From Falciphora oryzae (Eukaryota; Ascomycota; Sordariomycetes; Magnaporthales; Magnaporthaceae), in assembly GCA_000733355.1 (NCBI GenBank), contig JNVV01000003.1, positions 496,001 to 560,000 on the forward strand: a DNA stretch of 64,000 nt. Reading direction: 5' to 3'. Under the pieces are notes generated by a model, which was not told the origin of the DNA, made no database searches, and was given only the letters and a program-made list of their open reading frames with translations. A program made the position numbers and the translations under genes. The first letter of the stretch is position 1; each line of letters starts with the position of its first letter. Below are positions 21,411 through 32,720 of the stretch, piece by piece.

Positions 21411-21418
21411 GCTGTAAC

Positions 21419-22275
21419 TCTCCGAACAAGTCCGCGGAATGTGTGCGAAATGTTTCCGCCCCGTGGTGACGACCACAGAACATCGCCTGTTGTTACACAA
21501 AAGTCCTTCTAATCGCAATCCTCCTCCTTTATAGTAGCTTGAGGTACAATACATTACAAAAGCTATTGTTTTGGGGCCGGGTAATGACAGAACAAATTGA
21601 CATCTCGACTGCAACTCTGGGCTGAAATACAACCGCGGCATGTCGGCTCGGGGAACGACCTGCAGATAAATGCAAGCGCGGCATTTCTCTTTTAATTCCC
21701 GTTTGTTTCAAGCTGGAAGCTATCTGGTCGATCCTGAACACGACGGGGTGGACTTCTATAGCCTGCGTCAAGCTTAACAACTGTTACGCTATCATGGATC
21801 GTAGCATTCACCCGCGCAATAGCTTCGCCGACAGAGTCGCATTTGTGGATTAACCTCCAGATGGCGATTCTCTGTTTGAGAAGATCATGGAAACAGTGCT
21901 GTCTTACTCCGGACCGGAGCTGGGGAGACTAGGGACAAAGCCCTTGTCAGCAAATGGGTTCTACAAATGAAACAAGGCAGAGAAAAACAATGGGCTGCAA
22001 GGCCCAGAGCGGTTTTCATCATTAAGAGCACAAAGAGTGAGGAATTTCCTTCTCTTTTCTTCGATGCCGGGGACTTTCGCCGTCTGATTGATGGTATTCC
22101 GTTGCAAATCGCTATATAAAGCTCGATGTTCATCTCACCATCCTCATCATTCTCGTTTCTCGAGCTCAAGCACTACCACTCTCGGTTCTGACCAACAGTA
22201 GCAATCAGCCCAGAAAAGTCTGTCAAGCTCACCTCCTTTCCTACCATCTATCCTCCCAAGCGCAGCATAGGAGCC
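21419..22275. other. Intergenic, upstream of the coiled-coil gene
   Basis: No gene recognised. A TATA-like CTATATAAAG lies at about 22111-22120, roughly 155 bp before the ATG at 22276. Confidence 0.5.
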
Positions 22276-22947
22276 ATGGATAGTCTCACAGCCATCGAGA
22301 AGCGGATGGCGGAGCTGGCACAGTCGAAAGTAAACTATTGCAACTCCCAGATCACCGCCATCAACACCTTGATTGAGCGAGGGGAGGAGCAGACCAGAGC
22401 GGCTACGGAATACATGGACTCCGTCTTCAGCACCCTTGCCACCACCGTCGAGGAGGAGAACGATCTCAAGGATGAGCTCCCCTCGCTGTCGCAGGACTTC
22501 AGCACCCTGGATGCCCACCTCTCCTACGCCGAGTTCAAGACCTCGGCCTTGGAGGACGGGCCCCGCACACCCCTAGCGCAGCAGGTGATCTCGCAACAGC
22601 ACCGCAACGCCGCACGGGAGCACCACAAGCAGGCTAAGAAGAAGCTGTACCGGAAGCGAGCACGCCTCGCAGCCCTCTCCAGGGTTGGACAGGATCAGAT
22701 GACCCGCTACGAGAACGCCGTCAGCTCGCTGGACTATACGATACAGAATACTATTCGAGACTATGACCGGTTCGAGAGGGAGCTGAGCTGCCTGTGCACC
22801 CAGATTCAGGTGTGGAAGCAGATTGCTTTGGCCGAGAAGCTGGCTGGCTACGAGGCGGGCGTCGGTGAGATTCGTCTCCATGATGACATTCTCGTCCGCA
22901 ACTCCTTGGAGCAGGTCTTCGACGAGGCTGTGCGTGAGCTTAGTTAG
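22276..22947 (+). CDS. Coiled-coil protein of unknown function
   Basis: A single-exon, 223-residue soluble protein made almost wholly of heptad-like helix (for example AIEKRMAELAQSKVNYCNSQ and the basic HKQAKKKLYRKRARLAALSR). No signal peptide, membrane span or catalytic motif is seen. Support for being real: codon use is regular with C/G third positions, the start has a good context (GCC-ATG-G), and a TATA-like box stands upstream. The family was not recognised. A structural or scaffolding role would be a guess. Confidence 0.65.
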   Translation: MDSLTAIEKRMAELAQSKVNYCNSQITAINTLIERGEEQTRAATEYMDSVFSTLATTVEEENDLKDELPSLSQDFSTLDAHLSYAEFKTSALEDGPRTPLAQQVISQQHRNAAREHHKQAKKKLYRKRARLAALSRVGQDQMTRYENAVSSLDYTIQNTIRDYDRFERELSCLCTQIQVWKQIALAEKLAGYEAGVGEIRLHDDILVRNSLEQVFDEAVRELS

Positions 22948-23868
22948 ACATCCACCACTTGGACATACTGAAGGTGTCGGATTATTATTCTGGTGCACGC
23001 ACTCGAGGGATTTGGAAGGCCACGAGGCCCATGGGGCCTACGGGGCTTACGGGACCCGCGGGGGGGCCCGCCCGTGGATGCGTATAAAAGTGGCTCGACT
23101 GCCTACTCCTGTAGCTAGATTTCTCTCCAAAGTGTGCACACAATAGAGACGATTCCTCCCAGCAAGATGGTGATCGCTGTGCTCCAACTACGGAATTCTC
23201 CGCGCCTACAGGAGAACCACTCCTACCAACAGAAGGCTAGGCACTTGAGGAGCAACATGGCTCATTCTGGGTCAACTGACTTCATAGAAACTTGCTCAAT
23301 TCGTCAATTGGCTGGTTTTAATCAACCTCGTCTTACCCATCGTCTTACATCTGTTTTCTTTCTGGTGGAATCAAGGTGAGTACTAGCGTGAAGATGAAGG
23401 ATTCTCAGTGAAATTGACACTCGTTTGAGCATTTTCACCGAAAGTGTTGCCGATAAGGTCTGCCGTTTAGGTAATTGCCTGGCCGTCGCAAAAACCGCAC
23501 AGTATTAAGGATTATAAATCTTTGGCAGCTATCATACTACACACCTTGTCAGCAAAATTCAGCCACAAAGTCCTGACTGGGCAAAACATTCGGACTGAGC
23601 CATGACGCACGGCACCAGATTCTCCATATTATACGCCAAGAAATATCCAACGGCCTGGTTCACTCCACTCTTTCCAAAGCTGTTCTTGGCCGGTTACCGC
23701 TCCCGTAAGTTGGTTGCCAATGCAGGGTCCGTCCTCGGTGGGATGCAACGCTCTGGGATCCAAAATGCCGATCCGCGCACACGATTTTCTAGATACGCGT
23801 AAAAGAACCAGGCTGGGATGGCTGCTGTGAGAAAATTTGGGACCATGCTGACGGGAAATTAGTCGGAG
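22948..23868. other. Intergenic, one weak small frame
   Basis: A TATA-like GTATAAAAG at 23081-23089 precedes a 71-codon open frame from 23167 that shows no known motif. Otherwise nothing is recognised up to the left LTR. The last five bases, CGGAG (23864-23868), are the target duplication of the retrotransposon. Confidence 0.4.
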
Positions 23869-24101
23869 TGTTGGTAGGAGTGTTACTCCTGTAGGCTCGG
23901 AGATCTCCTAAAGGAAAGAACAAAGATCTATAGATCTGGAAAGGTGTCTGTATTGATGCATGATGAAGAAGGAATCTAGTTACAGGAAGGGGATCGAAGA
24001 TCCCCTTTTGTAGGCTCGTGGGAGCGCACGGCCCGTAGGTTTGCTGCTCCACGAGGCGTGGGCCCTTCCTGGATGCACGCGCTAGATCACGTGGATCAAC
24101 A
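23869..24101 (-). repeat. 3' LTR
   Basis: 233 bp. No difference from 31196-31428 was seen in a base-by-base reading. The inner flank, read in element orientation, is AAAGAAAGAACTGCCAG, a moderately purine-rich candidate polypurine tract. Confidence 0.95.
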
Positions 24102-24533
24102 CTGGCAGTTCTTTCTTTGAGCGCGTGCATCGGCCACTTGTTCGTTTTCCAGATCCGGGGATCTCACCATATTAATGACAAAGTAATTCGGATCCGTCAA
24201 TCTGCTTCGAGAACAAAGGAAAAGAAGGAAAGGAGGGACTGTGCTGGAGGTAGGTAAAGACTGTAGATAGGAACAATAGTAGATGGGGCAAAGTCTGGTG
24301 GGGTGCTCGTGGGATCAGGTGTTTGCGGCTTGAGTGCTCCCAATAGTGGTGGATGAGCTCAATAAAGATCTATTGAGCCGTGTGCGTGCTGATTTGCAAA
24401 ATAGGAAGGAACGGATCGCGAGTATGACTCACAGGACCTGGCTCTTTACAACCACCTCTTTTTGACTGCTCATGCCTGCTTGCCTGCCTGCCGATCTCTG
24501 CTCTGCCTTTCTGCTGCTCGTTCGATCGTTACG
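24102..24533. other. Element-internal leader of the antisense gene
   Basis: Non-coding for both the retroelement and the antisense gene. It would serve as promoter and 5' leader of the plus-strand gene starting at 24534. A pyrimidine-rich run CCACCTCTTTTTGACTGCTC lies at 24452-24471. Confidence 0.4.
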
Positions 24534-25280
24534 ATGGTTGATACTCGCTCCACTGGAGCTGGCAACGACAAGCCCGTCGCCAAAGGTCAGGTTGGCGGCA
24601 AGACGGTCCCAGACCGTGTCGTCAAGAAGAGCCGTGCCAAGAAGGGGGAAGGCAAGACGCCTGCTCGCCCGCGCCCTGCACAGGGCAAACAGAGATCGTT
24701 CCCATGTCTGAATTGCCTCAACTCTCTCTTGGCCGGCAAGTCAGAGGGGGCCAAGTGCTTTGATACCGAGCCGGCCGGCAACCGTTGCTGGGCCTGTGCG
24801 TCTGGTCATTCGTGCCAGCCAGTGTAGGTGATCTCTCAGGCAATGGTTTGCTGATCTTGTGAGCTGACGATCAATAGTCCTGAGATCGCAATCGCTCCGG
24901 CCAAGAAATTCATGGCTCAGTATTTCCTCAAGCCTAATCATGTCGATAAGGTACGTCGATCCTTTGTTTGGCTGCTCCGGTGCTTTGCTAACCCTCATTT
25001 TTGCTGTTCTTAGGAGCTCGCGAAGTGGCGCACCACCACCAAGTGCATGATCCTCATTAGCAAGGAGGAGCAGGCTGGTGAGGTCAATGCTGATCTCCTT
25101 GGAATGAGCGGTGCTGAGCGGAAGGCGGCGGGCCGTGCTGCCGCTCAGCGTATGTTTGATGCGGCGTTCCTGGGAGCAGGTGACAGCCTGTCTGGTGCTC
25201 CCGACAAGGTGGACGATAAGGACAAGGAGGTCGTCGAGGAGGGAGAGGAAGATGAGGACTCTGACGATGTTGACGTTTAA
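24534..25280 (+). CDS. Spliced antisense gene inside the retrotransposon; Cys-cluster protein, function unknown
   Basis: Three exons, 24534-24823, 24878-24950 and 25014-25280, keep phase across two introns of 54 and 63 bp with CTGAC and CTAAC branch sites, giving 209 residues. The order is a basic N-terminus (GKTVPDRVVKKSRAKKGEGK), then a cysteine group C58-x2-C61, C75, C85-x2-C88, H92-x-C94 that could bind zinc, a middle region (AKKFMAQYFLKPNHVDK, LAKWRTTTKCMILI), and a strongly acidic tail (EEGEEDEDSDDVDV). It lies on the strand opposite gag-pol, between the RNase H end and the 3' LTR, fully within the target duplications. Phase-preserving splice sites and regular codon use argue that it is expressed. 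Charge and cysteines suggest nucleic-acid or chromatin binding, which is inference. Confidence 0.72.
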
Positions 25281-25452
25281 GCCGGCAATGTGTCTGTCGA
25301 TGGTGGAGGTCTTTTCTGGAGCTTAGGAGTATCGCTTGTGTGATCGTTTTCGGATTGTTTTGGCGTTTGGGTGCTCTTGTCTTTTCGGATCTCATAGTTG
25401 GCCATTTTTGCGCCTCAACAAATCAACTTTCCTGCCTCCCCTCGCTCTCTTT

Positions 25453-28400
25453 TTATTGTTTCTTCCGTTCCACCCAACCCTCGATCCGCACCGTTGTCTT
25501 GTTACATGTGACCAGATCTTCTAAAGCTCTGTTTGGCTGATCCTTGGTCATCGCGTCTGCCGGGTTGTCTGATCCCGCGATCCAGCGGATCTCGTCGATC
25601 TCGCGTCTCTCGTAGGATTCCCTGAGTGCCATAACATCGATCATAAGCCTCTTCTCCGCTGTTGTGCCCAACTGTACGAGGCATTGATACAGCGAGAAGC
25701 TATCGGTGCAGATTATCAGCTTCGGGGTTTTCTGATCCAGCTTTTCGAAGATCGTTGCGAGCGCTGAATTGATAACGTAGGCTGCATCGAATCCGCTGAC
25801 CATCCCGTAGATCTCACTCGCAAGGACGCTCCTCGTGACCCTCTTGCATTTAACTGACGTCCAATGCAAAATGTTCCCGATCAGCTGAAAGCTGGTTTTC
25901 TGATCGTCGGATCTTTCGTTGCCCAACACAATCACAAACCCGATCTGTGAACTCAGGTCTGGATTGTTCGCGAATGATCCGTCTACGAAAACGTAGAGGT
26001 TGGTCTTTTGCAGATCCAAAGGAACGTACTTCAATCCTCTCTGAGCGTTGTCGATCTGCCATTTGATCCTTTTGTTCAGCGTGACCACGTCCTTTTGTCC
26101 CGGGTCCTTGGCTTGCGCCGCCACGGAATAGTCGAATGCGGCTTCCGGTTGGCACACGGAACTGATATATGCGCCTCGAGCTCTCTAAACGATATACTCG
26201 TAGTTCAGGCTCTCTGAATCGGCCTTTATCAGCTCGAGCCTTTCGCCCTAATTCTTTTGTCGAACTTCGAGCACATGATCTCCCATCAGGATCTTGCACC
26301 CGTTAAAGTCGGCCTCGTCTCCCGGTTTAAGGATCGATCTCGGTTTTGCACGAAAGCCTGCTTCCTGGAGCGCTGATTCTTCTTTTTCCAGGAAGTCCGG
26401 GTCTCCAAGGTTGAGGGTATCGTCTGTCTGCATGCCCACGATCCCAATGCTCTGTCTGCTCTCTGAAATGAGCAAACAAGGATCGTAGCTCGACGTCTGG
26501 CAGTTTAGGCACTCTTTATGGTGCTTCTAGTAGGTAACAAACCAGTGCAGGCCTGATTCCGCGATCCCGTAAAGGGGCTTGATTACCTTAAGCAGCGTGC
26601 CAGGTTTGAACCATGTTGACAACTGCTTGGGTAGGCGCAGGAAAACGTCTCTTTGCAGCTCTAATTCCGACTGAGTATATGCTTGGCTAATATCTCGGAT
26701 CATCAGACTGAACTTCATAGGCATGAGCGATGGTGTGATCGCTAGGATCAATCGTTGGCTGCATCTCATGATCGTGGGAGATTGCGTAAGGATGTTGTGT
26801 TTCTCCTCGTCGTTGTATCCTATGGCCACGAGTCTCGATTTCTCAAAGGGCTTCGAGGTCTGCCCTTTAACCTCGTTTACGATCCGTGATCCAAAGATCG
26901 TGGCTCCGTCAGGGATCTTTCCAGTAATCGGCTTGATCACTTCAGCGCCGATAAGTGCGTCCAGTTCCTCTTGGGTGGACTGCTCAAATGGTGGACCGGG
27001 AGCTGTGATCTTGCCTTCCTGTCTGAGTTGGATCGCCAATTGGTAGGATTGGTGCTCTTTGGCGCTCAGGAACGTCGTGTTCACTCGTCGGGGGCTTCGT
27101 CTCACTGCAACTGCTTGTTGTGCGGTGTTATGAGGGCGGCGTCGTTCGTTAGGAACTTCGGGTGATACCGTGATCTCGGGCAGGGTGGTTGTCTGATCTT
27201 GGGGATCCTTGTTTGGCTGTTCGGCGACCTTCTTTTTCGGGGGTCTTCCTCGGCGTTTTGGCTGTTCAGGCTCAGGGTACTCGAAGGGTGCTGGCTGCTC
27301 CTCGGATCTTTGCACGGTAGGTTCCTCTGCTCTGTGGTAGGGTTTAACCGCCGTGCTCCTAAAGGTCACGTTGCCGTTGACCATCTCCACCGTGACTAAC
27401 GTGTCTGTTGTGGACAGGACTTTATAGGGGCCTTGCCACCCGTCCTTTTCTCGGAACACCAGAACCTCGCTTCCCAGAGCTAGGGAGCTTGGAAGCACTT
27501 GTTCTGTGTTCGGCCCGTTGCGTGCAGCTAATGCTTCCTGCACCCGTCGCTTGTCGTGCATGGTCCGGATCTCTGCCATGGCTTTCCTGATTGCAGCGGC
27601 TCTTTGCACCTGGGTTTGTGAGGGTGGCGAGTCGTTGTTTATCCGGGGCATTGCTCCAAAGACGAGCAGTGTAGGGACAAGTCCGTCGGGGCCGGCCGTG
27701 TCGTTCACGGCTTTCACTGCTCCTTGGAGCACTGATTCGAGGTGCATATTTAGGCACTCGTGTCGGATAATATCAAAGGCCCGGCGTAAAGGGGCGTAAT
27801 ATCTCTCAACCTTGCCGATTGACCAGTGCGCTTCGACTGGGACCTGCTTACAGGTGATCCCAAGGAGCTTTGCTTCCGCCTGAAATTCGCTCGCGGCGAA
27901 GTTGGTACCGGCATCGTGGGAAATCACGTCTGGGGGCCCTAGGTAAACGTCGATCCAGCACCGCTTAAGGGCCTCCCACGTTTCCTTTGCTGACATGTCT
28001 TTGAGGAGCGCTGCAGCATTGAAAGCTGTGCTCGCATCGATCACATGGAGGACTGGTCTGTGATCGATGTAAAACACGTCTGTGATGATCTCGTAGTTAA
28101 AGTCGATGTCGTCCTGGAGTTTGAATCGAAATCGTTGTGGTGCAGGGCTCTTTTTCTGACAGAAATGGCACACTCGATTGATCATTGCGAGAGCGTCGCG
28201 ATCAGCCTCGTGCCCTGCACGCTTTAGAACGTTCCAAAGTCTGTCGACAGATGGGTGCCCAAAGCGTTTGTGCACACGCCTTAGCTCAGCCTCCGTAAGG
28301 AAGACTGCTCCCGCGATCTCTGTTTCCGTCATGAAACTGACTGCCGCGGTGACGTGGGTGACGTCGTCAAGGAAGAACCAGGGGTGGCCGTGCCTTCTCA

Positions 28401-30864
28401 TGATCGGAACGCGCGTACCGTCGTCTTTTATGAGCTCGTTGCGCGTGTTGTCGAAGTAAACGTGCAATGCATCCATATCTGCAAGGCACAGCAGGAAAGG
28501 GGTCAGGGTTGGAACCACGGAAAACGTGATCTGGCCGATCGGGGTCGGAACAGTGATCTCTCCGATGCTGGAAACGACTTCTCCTGATCCAAAGATCACG
28601 TGTTTTGTGTGCCCGTTTGTATTGATAACAAGATCGGGCCTGTGGCGTTGGAGTGCGTGGACTTGATCCTTTCCGGCCGTGGAGGTTTTCGCTGCACCTA
28701 TATCCGGAAGGATCCCTTGCCATTGCTGAGTGCTTTGGATCTTGTGTTGGACCAATACCTGATCCGCAGGAACATGGGGATGAGGTTTGTCAGATTCCGA
28801 AACTTGTTGCGCATGGAGGAGGTGGGTGAAGGCTTCCTCGATAAGGTACGAGGCTGTGGCAGGGGTCATGAAGTAGCTGCTCTCATGATCTTCCTCTTCG
28901 TCTGTATCCTGATCGTCAGAATCAGAGGATAGCTGTTCCTCCTCGTCGGTGCTTTCGGGCTCCACTGATACGAGGAATTGGGTGTACCCTTTGCGTGGTC
29001 TGTTTTCCGCCTCTCTTTGTGCTCTCCACCGCTCCTTGGCTCGTTGTTGTTCCCGAAGGGGGTGGCGTGTCGATCTGCAATCCGGCTTTTTGCAGATCCA
29101 GCATCCGCGTGGGTACCGGGATGATTGGGGTCTTGGTTGAAACGTTTTTGGCTGGTACGATCGGTTTCGGCTTCCGTTGTCCCTTCTATGATCCTTGCGA
29201 TCATTGAACTTCCGTTCCACGTAATGGGTGCTGGGGACACGTGCGTTTTCTTCCACCTGCAAAGTGCTCCTCAGTTGGGAAGATAGGCCTTCAAAAGTCC
29301 GGCTGGGGTTTATAAGGACGGTTTTGAGCTCCGGCACGCCCTGGATTGCCCGTAGGGTGCTCGCGATGAGCTGGTTCTCGTCCTGATAGGACGGGCCGAG
29401 GGCGCGTTGGCATGTTTGCAGCTTATCCAAAAGGATTTGCAAAACCTCCATGTTGGATCTGCCAGAGTTGGCGATCTCTAAACGGACTGTCTGGAAGGTA
29501 GTCGAGCTCCAATCCGTATGGTACAGTGATCGGTTGACCTCAGTGTCAAAGTGCACTTTGAGGATCATATAGATCTCTCGAAAAGTGGGTCCATACCCGA
29601 TATATCGGGTGTACCACTGCTTGGCGTTGCCTTGAAGTGCCAAAGGGAAGATCGCATGGAGCTGTAAAAGGGGGATCTCGAAGGTCTCGCATGTGGTTGT
29701 GAAAAACAAGATCTTGTCGTCCAAAATGTCGTATGGATCACCGGAATAGCTGTATTCCTTATCCCAGGCGCTTTGGAATGCCTTTATCAAGCTCCTATCG
29801 ACGACGGCGTTAGGCACCTCCTCAGGGGGGAGTTGCCTGTATGGGGACTTCGCAAATGCTAGGGTCTCGTATCAAAGGCGTAGTGATGTCACAGTTTGTG
29901 CTTTATCGATCGGCGGAATGGTTTTTCCGCGATCCCTTCGTTACATATACTGGTCGAAGTAGGATCCTGGTGTGGTGATGGGTTTAGGGATCGGTGGAAC
30001 TAGGGATTGGTTATCCGGGTGTGCCCATGGAGCTGTAAATCGGCCGATCAGGGGTGCCCGGGGAGGTGCCGGTTAATCGACAGTGGTTGCTCGGGGGACT
30101 TCAAATTAGCTGGGCGGGGGAATCCGTGGAGCTGGAAAAGGGGTGGTTGGGGGATCGATGCGCTCTTTGGTACGGTGGTTTTCGAAGGGGGAAATGGGGG
30201 TCGTGCTTATGGAAGAGGTTAGGGAGGATATTCGGAGGCGTAACGGATCTTTGGGTCGCTGGCTTGGTGATCCCTGGGTCTCATTTCGGCCAATTTGTCG
30301 CTTGGCTGTAGGCTCTTCTGGAAGAATGGCATGGCGTGTTGTTCTGGAGGCATCCAGAACGTCGATCGGGTGACTGTCTGTCCTGGGATCCGTGCGATCC
30401 TGAAAAGGGGGAGGCTGTGATCCGGTTGCAGGTGTTTGTGTTCCAGGGACTGACTCCCATCGCATGACCGTCATAAGCCTTTCGCTGAGTTTCCCCTTTG
30501 GCGGTCCGGGGACTGGGATCCCATGATCTTCCAAGTGCTTGCGGAAGACTCGAGCGATCCGCTGATCGAGGTTTTCGAAATGTGTTGCTTCCCACCCCTC
30601 GTAATCTTCGAGCACGTCACTCAGGAGGTTGTTCCCACGCGTGTTTCCGTATGAGAGCAGTGTTTTGAGCATCCATGCGTTCCGGCGAGCGATGGAAACT
30701 TCGTTGGGTGATCCTCCGAGGATGTAGGAGGGGCTTGTCAAAAGGGGGATGTCAATGTTCTGTGCCAAAGACTTGGGGAGGTCGTATGACACAAGCGTGC
30801 TCTCTGTGATCATACGTTGCTCATTGCTGAGCTCTTCTGCCTGTTGTTCCGGGGTGTCGGACAT
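25453..30864 (-). pseudogene. Copia gag-pol, one frame interrupted by seven stops
   Basis: From the ATG at 30864 the same frame runs to 25453 (1,804 codons including the terminal stop). The Gag region ends with a knuckle-like CWICKKPDCRSTRHP. A protease with LPDIGAAKTS follows, then the integrase HHCC zinc motif (HKRFGHPS...CHFCQKK) and the DDE core (TDVFYID, SHDAGTNF, VERYY). Reverse transcriptase follows (FEKSRLVAIGYND, ISQAYTQSEL, GLHWFVTY, QTDDTLNLGD), then RNase H (YVFVDGSFANN, LASEIYGMV, WIAGSDNPADAMTKD). In-frame stops lie at 30106-30108, 30073-30075, 29941-29943 (all TAA), 29872-29874 (TGA), and 26527-26529, 26248-26250, 26185-26187 (all TAG). No frameshift was found. Each stop is one C-to-T change from a Gln or Arg codon. 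Confidence 0.9.
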
Positions 30865-30928
30865 GTTGTCGGTGGGGAGGGGGTTTTTGACGAGCAATAT
30901 CGTCTGGGTGATCGATCCAGGAGTCCAG

Positions 30929-31028
30929 TCGCCTGCTCTAGGAAGGTGCTCAAGGGGATCACGTAACGCCCTTCTCACAGTTGTTCAGATCTCGCAAACA
31001 GGGGTCCAGTCGCCTGCTCTAGGAAGGT
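30929..31028. repeat. Direct repeat in the retroelement leader
   Basis: A unit of about 28 bp containing GTCCAGTCGCCTGCTCTAGG occurs at about 30929-30957 and again at about 31001-31030, between the 5' LTR and the gag start. One base differs near its left edge. It may be a remnant of a small duplication. Confidence 0.75.
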
Positions 31029-31182
31029 GCCTCTGTTGTTCGATTGACTCGTGTGTGACGCGCTACCGAGCAGTGGAATCCGATTCCTCTGCTCCTAGAC
31101 TCTTCCAGTTGACCCAATCGCTTCAGAAGAAGGTATCAACGGTTGAATCCTCTACCTTACTCATCTGTGTTGCCTTTTCAAG

Positions 31183-31200
31183 CAACACTGATCAGTGTTG
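31183..31200. repeat. Perfect 18-bp palindrome across the LTR/leader junction
   Basis: CAACACTGATCAGTGTTG is its own inverse complement and spans the inner edge of the 5' LTR (LTR starts at 31196), exactly where a primer-binding site would lie. A nearby stem GTTGC/GCAAC (about 31169-31186) adds structure. No match to a tRNA 3' end was recognised. Confidence 0.8.
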
Positions 31201-31428
31201 GTAGGAGTGTTACTCCTGTAGGCTCGGAGATCTCCTAAAGGAAAGAACAAAGATCTATAGATCTGGAAAGGTGTCTGTATTGATGCATGATGAAGAAGGA
31301 ATCTAGTTACAGGAAGGGGATCGAAGATCCCCTTTTGTAGGCTCGTGGGAGCGCACGGCCCGTAGGTTTGCTGCTCCACGAGGCGTGGGCCCTTCCTGGA
31401 TGCACGCGCTAGATCACGTGGATCAACA
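31196..31428 (-). repeat. 5' LTR
   Basis: 233 bp, no difference from the left LTR seen. It is followed by CGGAG, the target duplication. Confidence 0.95.
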
Positions 31429-32720
31429 CGGAGTTTCGTGCCCTAGGCTAGAATCTTGACCATTCCCTACAAGGCTTAAGGCGCAGTCTAGCCTCACCCA
31501 AGTCGACTACCAGTCTCTGGGAGCTTTCTGGGGTGACAAAAGTCCACTCGCTACAATTCGATATTTCACAGCTTAGGCTTGACGACCGAAACTATGATTT
31601 CTAATACATTTTTGAGACGCCGCTCCTGGGCTCAGTTCGCCTTACATTGCCCTCCCCCATCAAATAACAAACAGGAACTTGATATTAGACCGAAAACCGG
31701 CATGCTTTCTCACGTGGTACATCCTCCAGCCATCAGTACCTCTGTCCTACCGCTAGAGCTGACAGGAGCCCGTCGATCAGCCGCCCAGACCCGGGGGCGT
31801 TGCCGAAAGGAGTTTAGACAGCTTACCAGTTCGCCGTCCGCGACAACCTCGGACTCCTATTCGAGGAGCGGTCGTAAAATCGGGTGTGTTTTTCACGATG
31901 GTCGGACAAACTGTATCCCGGTGCCGACATGACGAACTCGGCCAGCCAGTGGGACGTTAAAAACCGGAGCGGAGCTGACACTTGGCGTAGGCGGTGGCTT
32001 CAGACACCTCACCTTCGTTTACCAGGCGTCTTTATCGGCGAGCGGGCAGTTGCATCCATTTTCAGCCCAACGGTGTCGGGTGCCCGCAGATTCCACAACA
32101 AGTTCTGTGGAAATACCATGTAGGAGGCCCGGAAGGGCTAGATCGGGGTATTAATCTTACGATGGTCGGGATGACGCCGAGCGCCGAGTGAGATATTACA
32201 CCGTGCACTGAGCTCAGCCCTTCACCACCGTCCTGAGGTCCTGTTGTGTACTTTTCTTGGCGTGGTGTCGAAGCCGCCATTCTTCTTGGGGAAGCATCTT
32301 GTGTATGATTTCGCCGAATTTCGCTCCGTTGACATAGTGCGCCATTCCATCCTAGCTGAAAACTGACACACCAGCAGAAATTGGCTTGTCTTCGGGCGTT
32401 GGATCAGTCGCCGGAAGGATCGACCCCTTGTAGTTCACGACCGCTTTGTGCGTAGCTGGTACGGTGGGTGTGTGTTCTTGGCATTTATGACAAGCCTAGA
32501 CAATGAACAGACCGCGCTTGCTTCTCCAAGTATAAAAGCAAACCGGTTCCAGGTTGATTGTTCAGCTTGCCTTTGTTTGAAACCATTCACAAGCCTGCTT
32601 CCCATATAAAACCGCACAATAGCTCTACCCAAGGCATCCCTTTGTTGGCTCGTAACCATATTCCACGTCGGCTTGGTCAAAAACCTTTGAGCGATCTTCC
32701 ATCACCTCTTATCCGTCATC
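31429..32720. other. Intergenic, no gene recognised
   Basis: Open frames near 31579-32190 on the plus strand shift often and show no motif. They could be a very old gene remnant, but nothing supports a name. The last part holds the upstream region of the cysteine-repeat gene. Confidence 0.45.

Larger units (their letters stand above)
23869..31428 (-). mobile_element. Complete Ty1/copia-type LTR retrotransposon
   Basis: A 7,560-bp element with 233-bp LTRs that appear identical and a perfect 5-bp target duplication CGGAG (23864-23868 and 31429-31433). LTRs start TGTTGG and end ATCAACA on the plus strand, with the usual TG...CA ends. Transcription direction is minus, so the 5' LTR is the right one. 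The order protease, integrase, reverse transcriptase, RNase H defines Ty1/copia. Unusual points are the seven in-frame stops in gag-pol, an 18-bp palindrome at the primer-binding position, and a spliced antisense gene between RNase H and the 3' LTR. Identical LTRs indicate a recent insertion. Confidence 0.95.

Noticed and set aside
28600..28932. Plus-strand frames inside the retroelement pol region
   Set aside because: Unlike the antisense gene at 24534-25280, they show no splice structure or conserved pattern and lie opposite coding pol.
30999..31030. Possible CRISPR-like or phage feature from the repeated 28-bp unit
   Set aside because: Only two copies, in a eukaryotic LTR element; no spacer array.
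31850..32190. Possible gene remnant upstream of the cysteine-repeat gene
   Set aside because: Frames shift often and no family motif could be named; left as intergenic.
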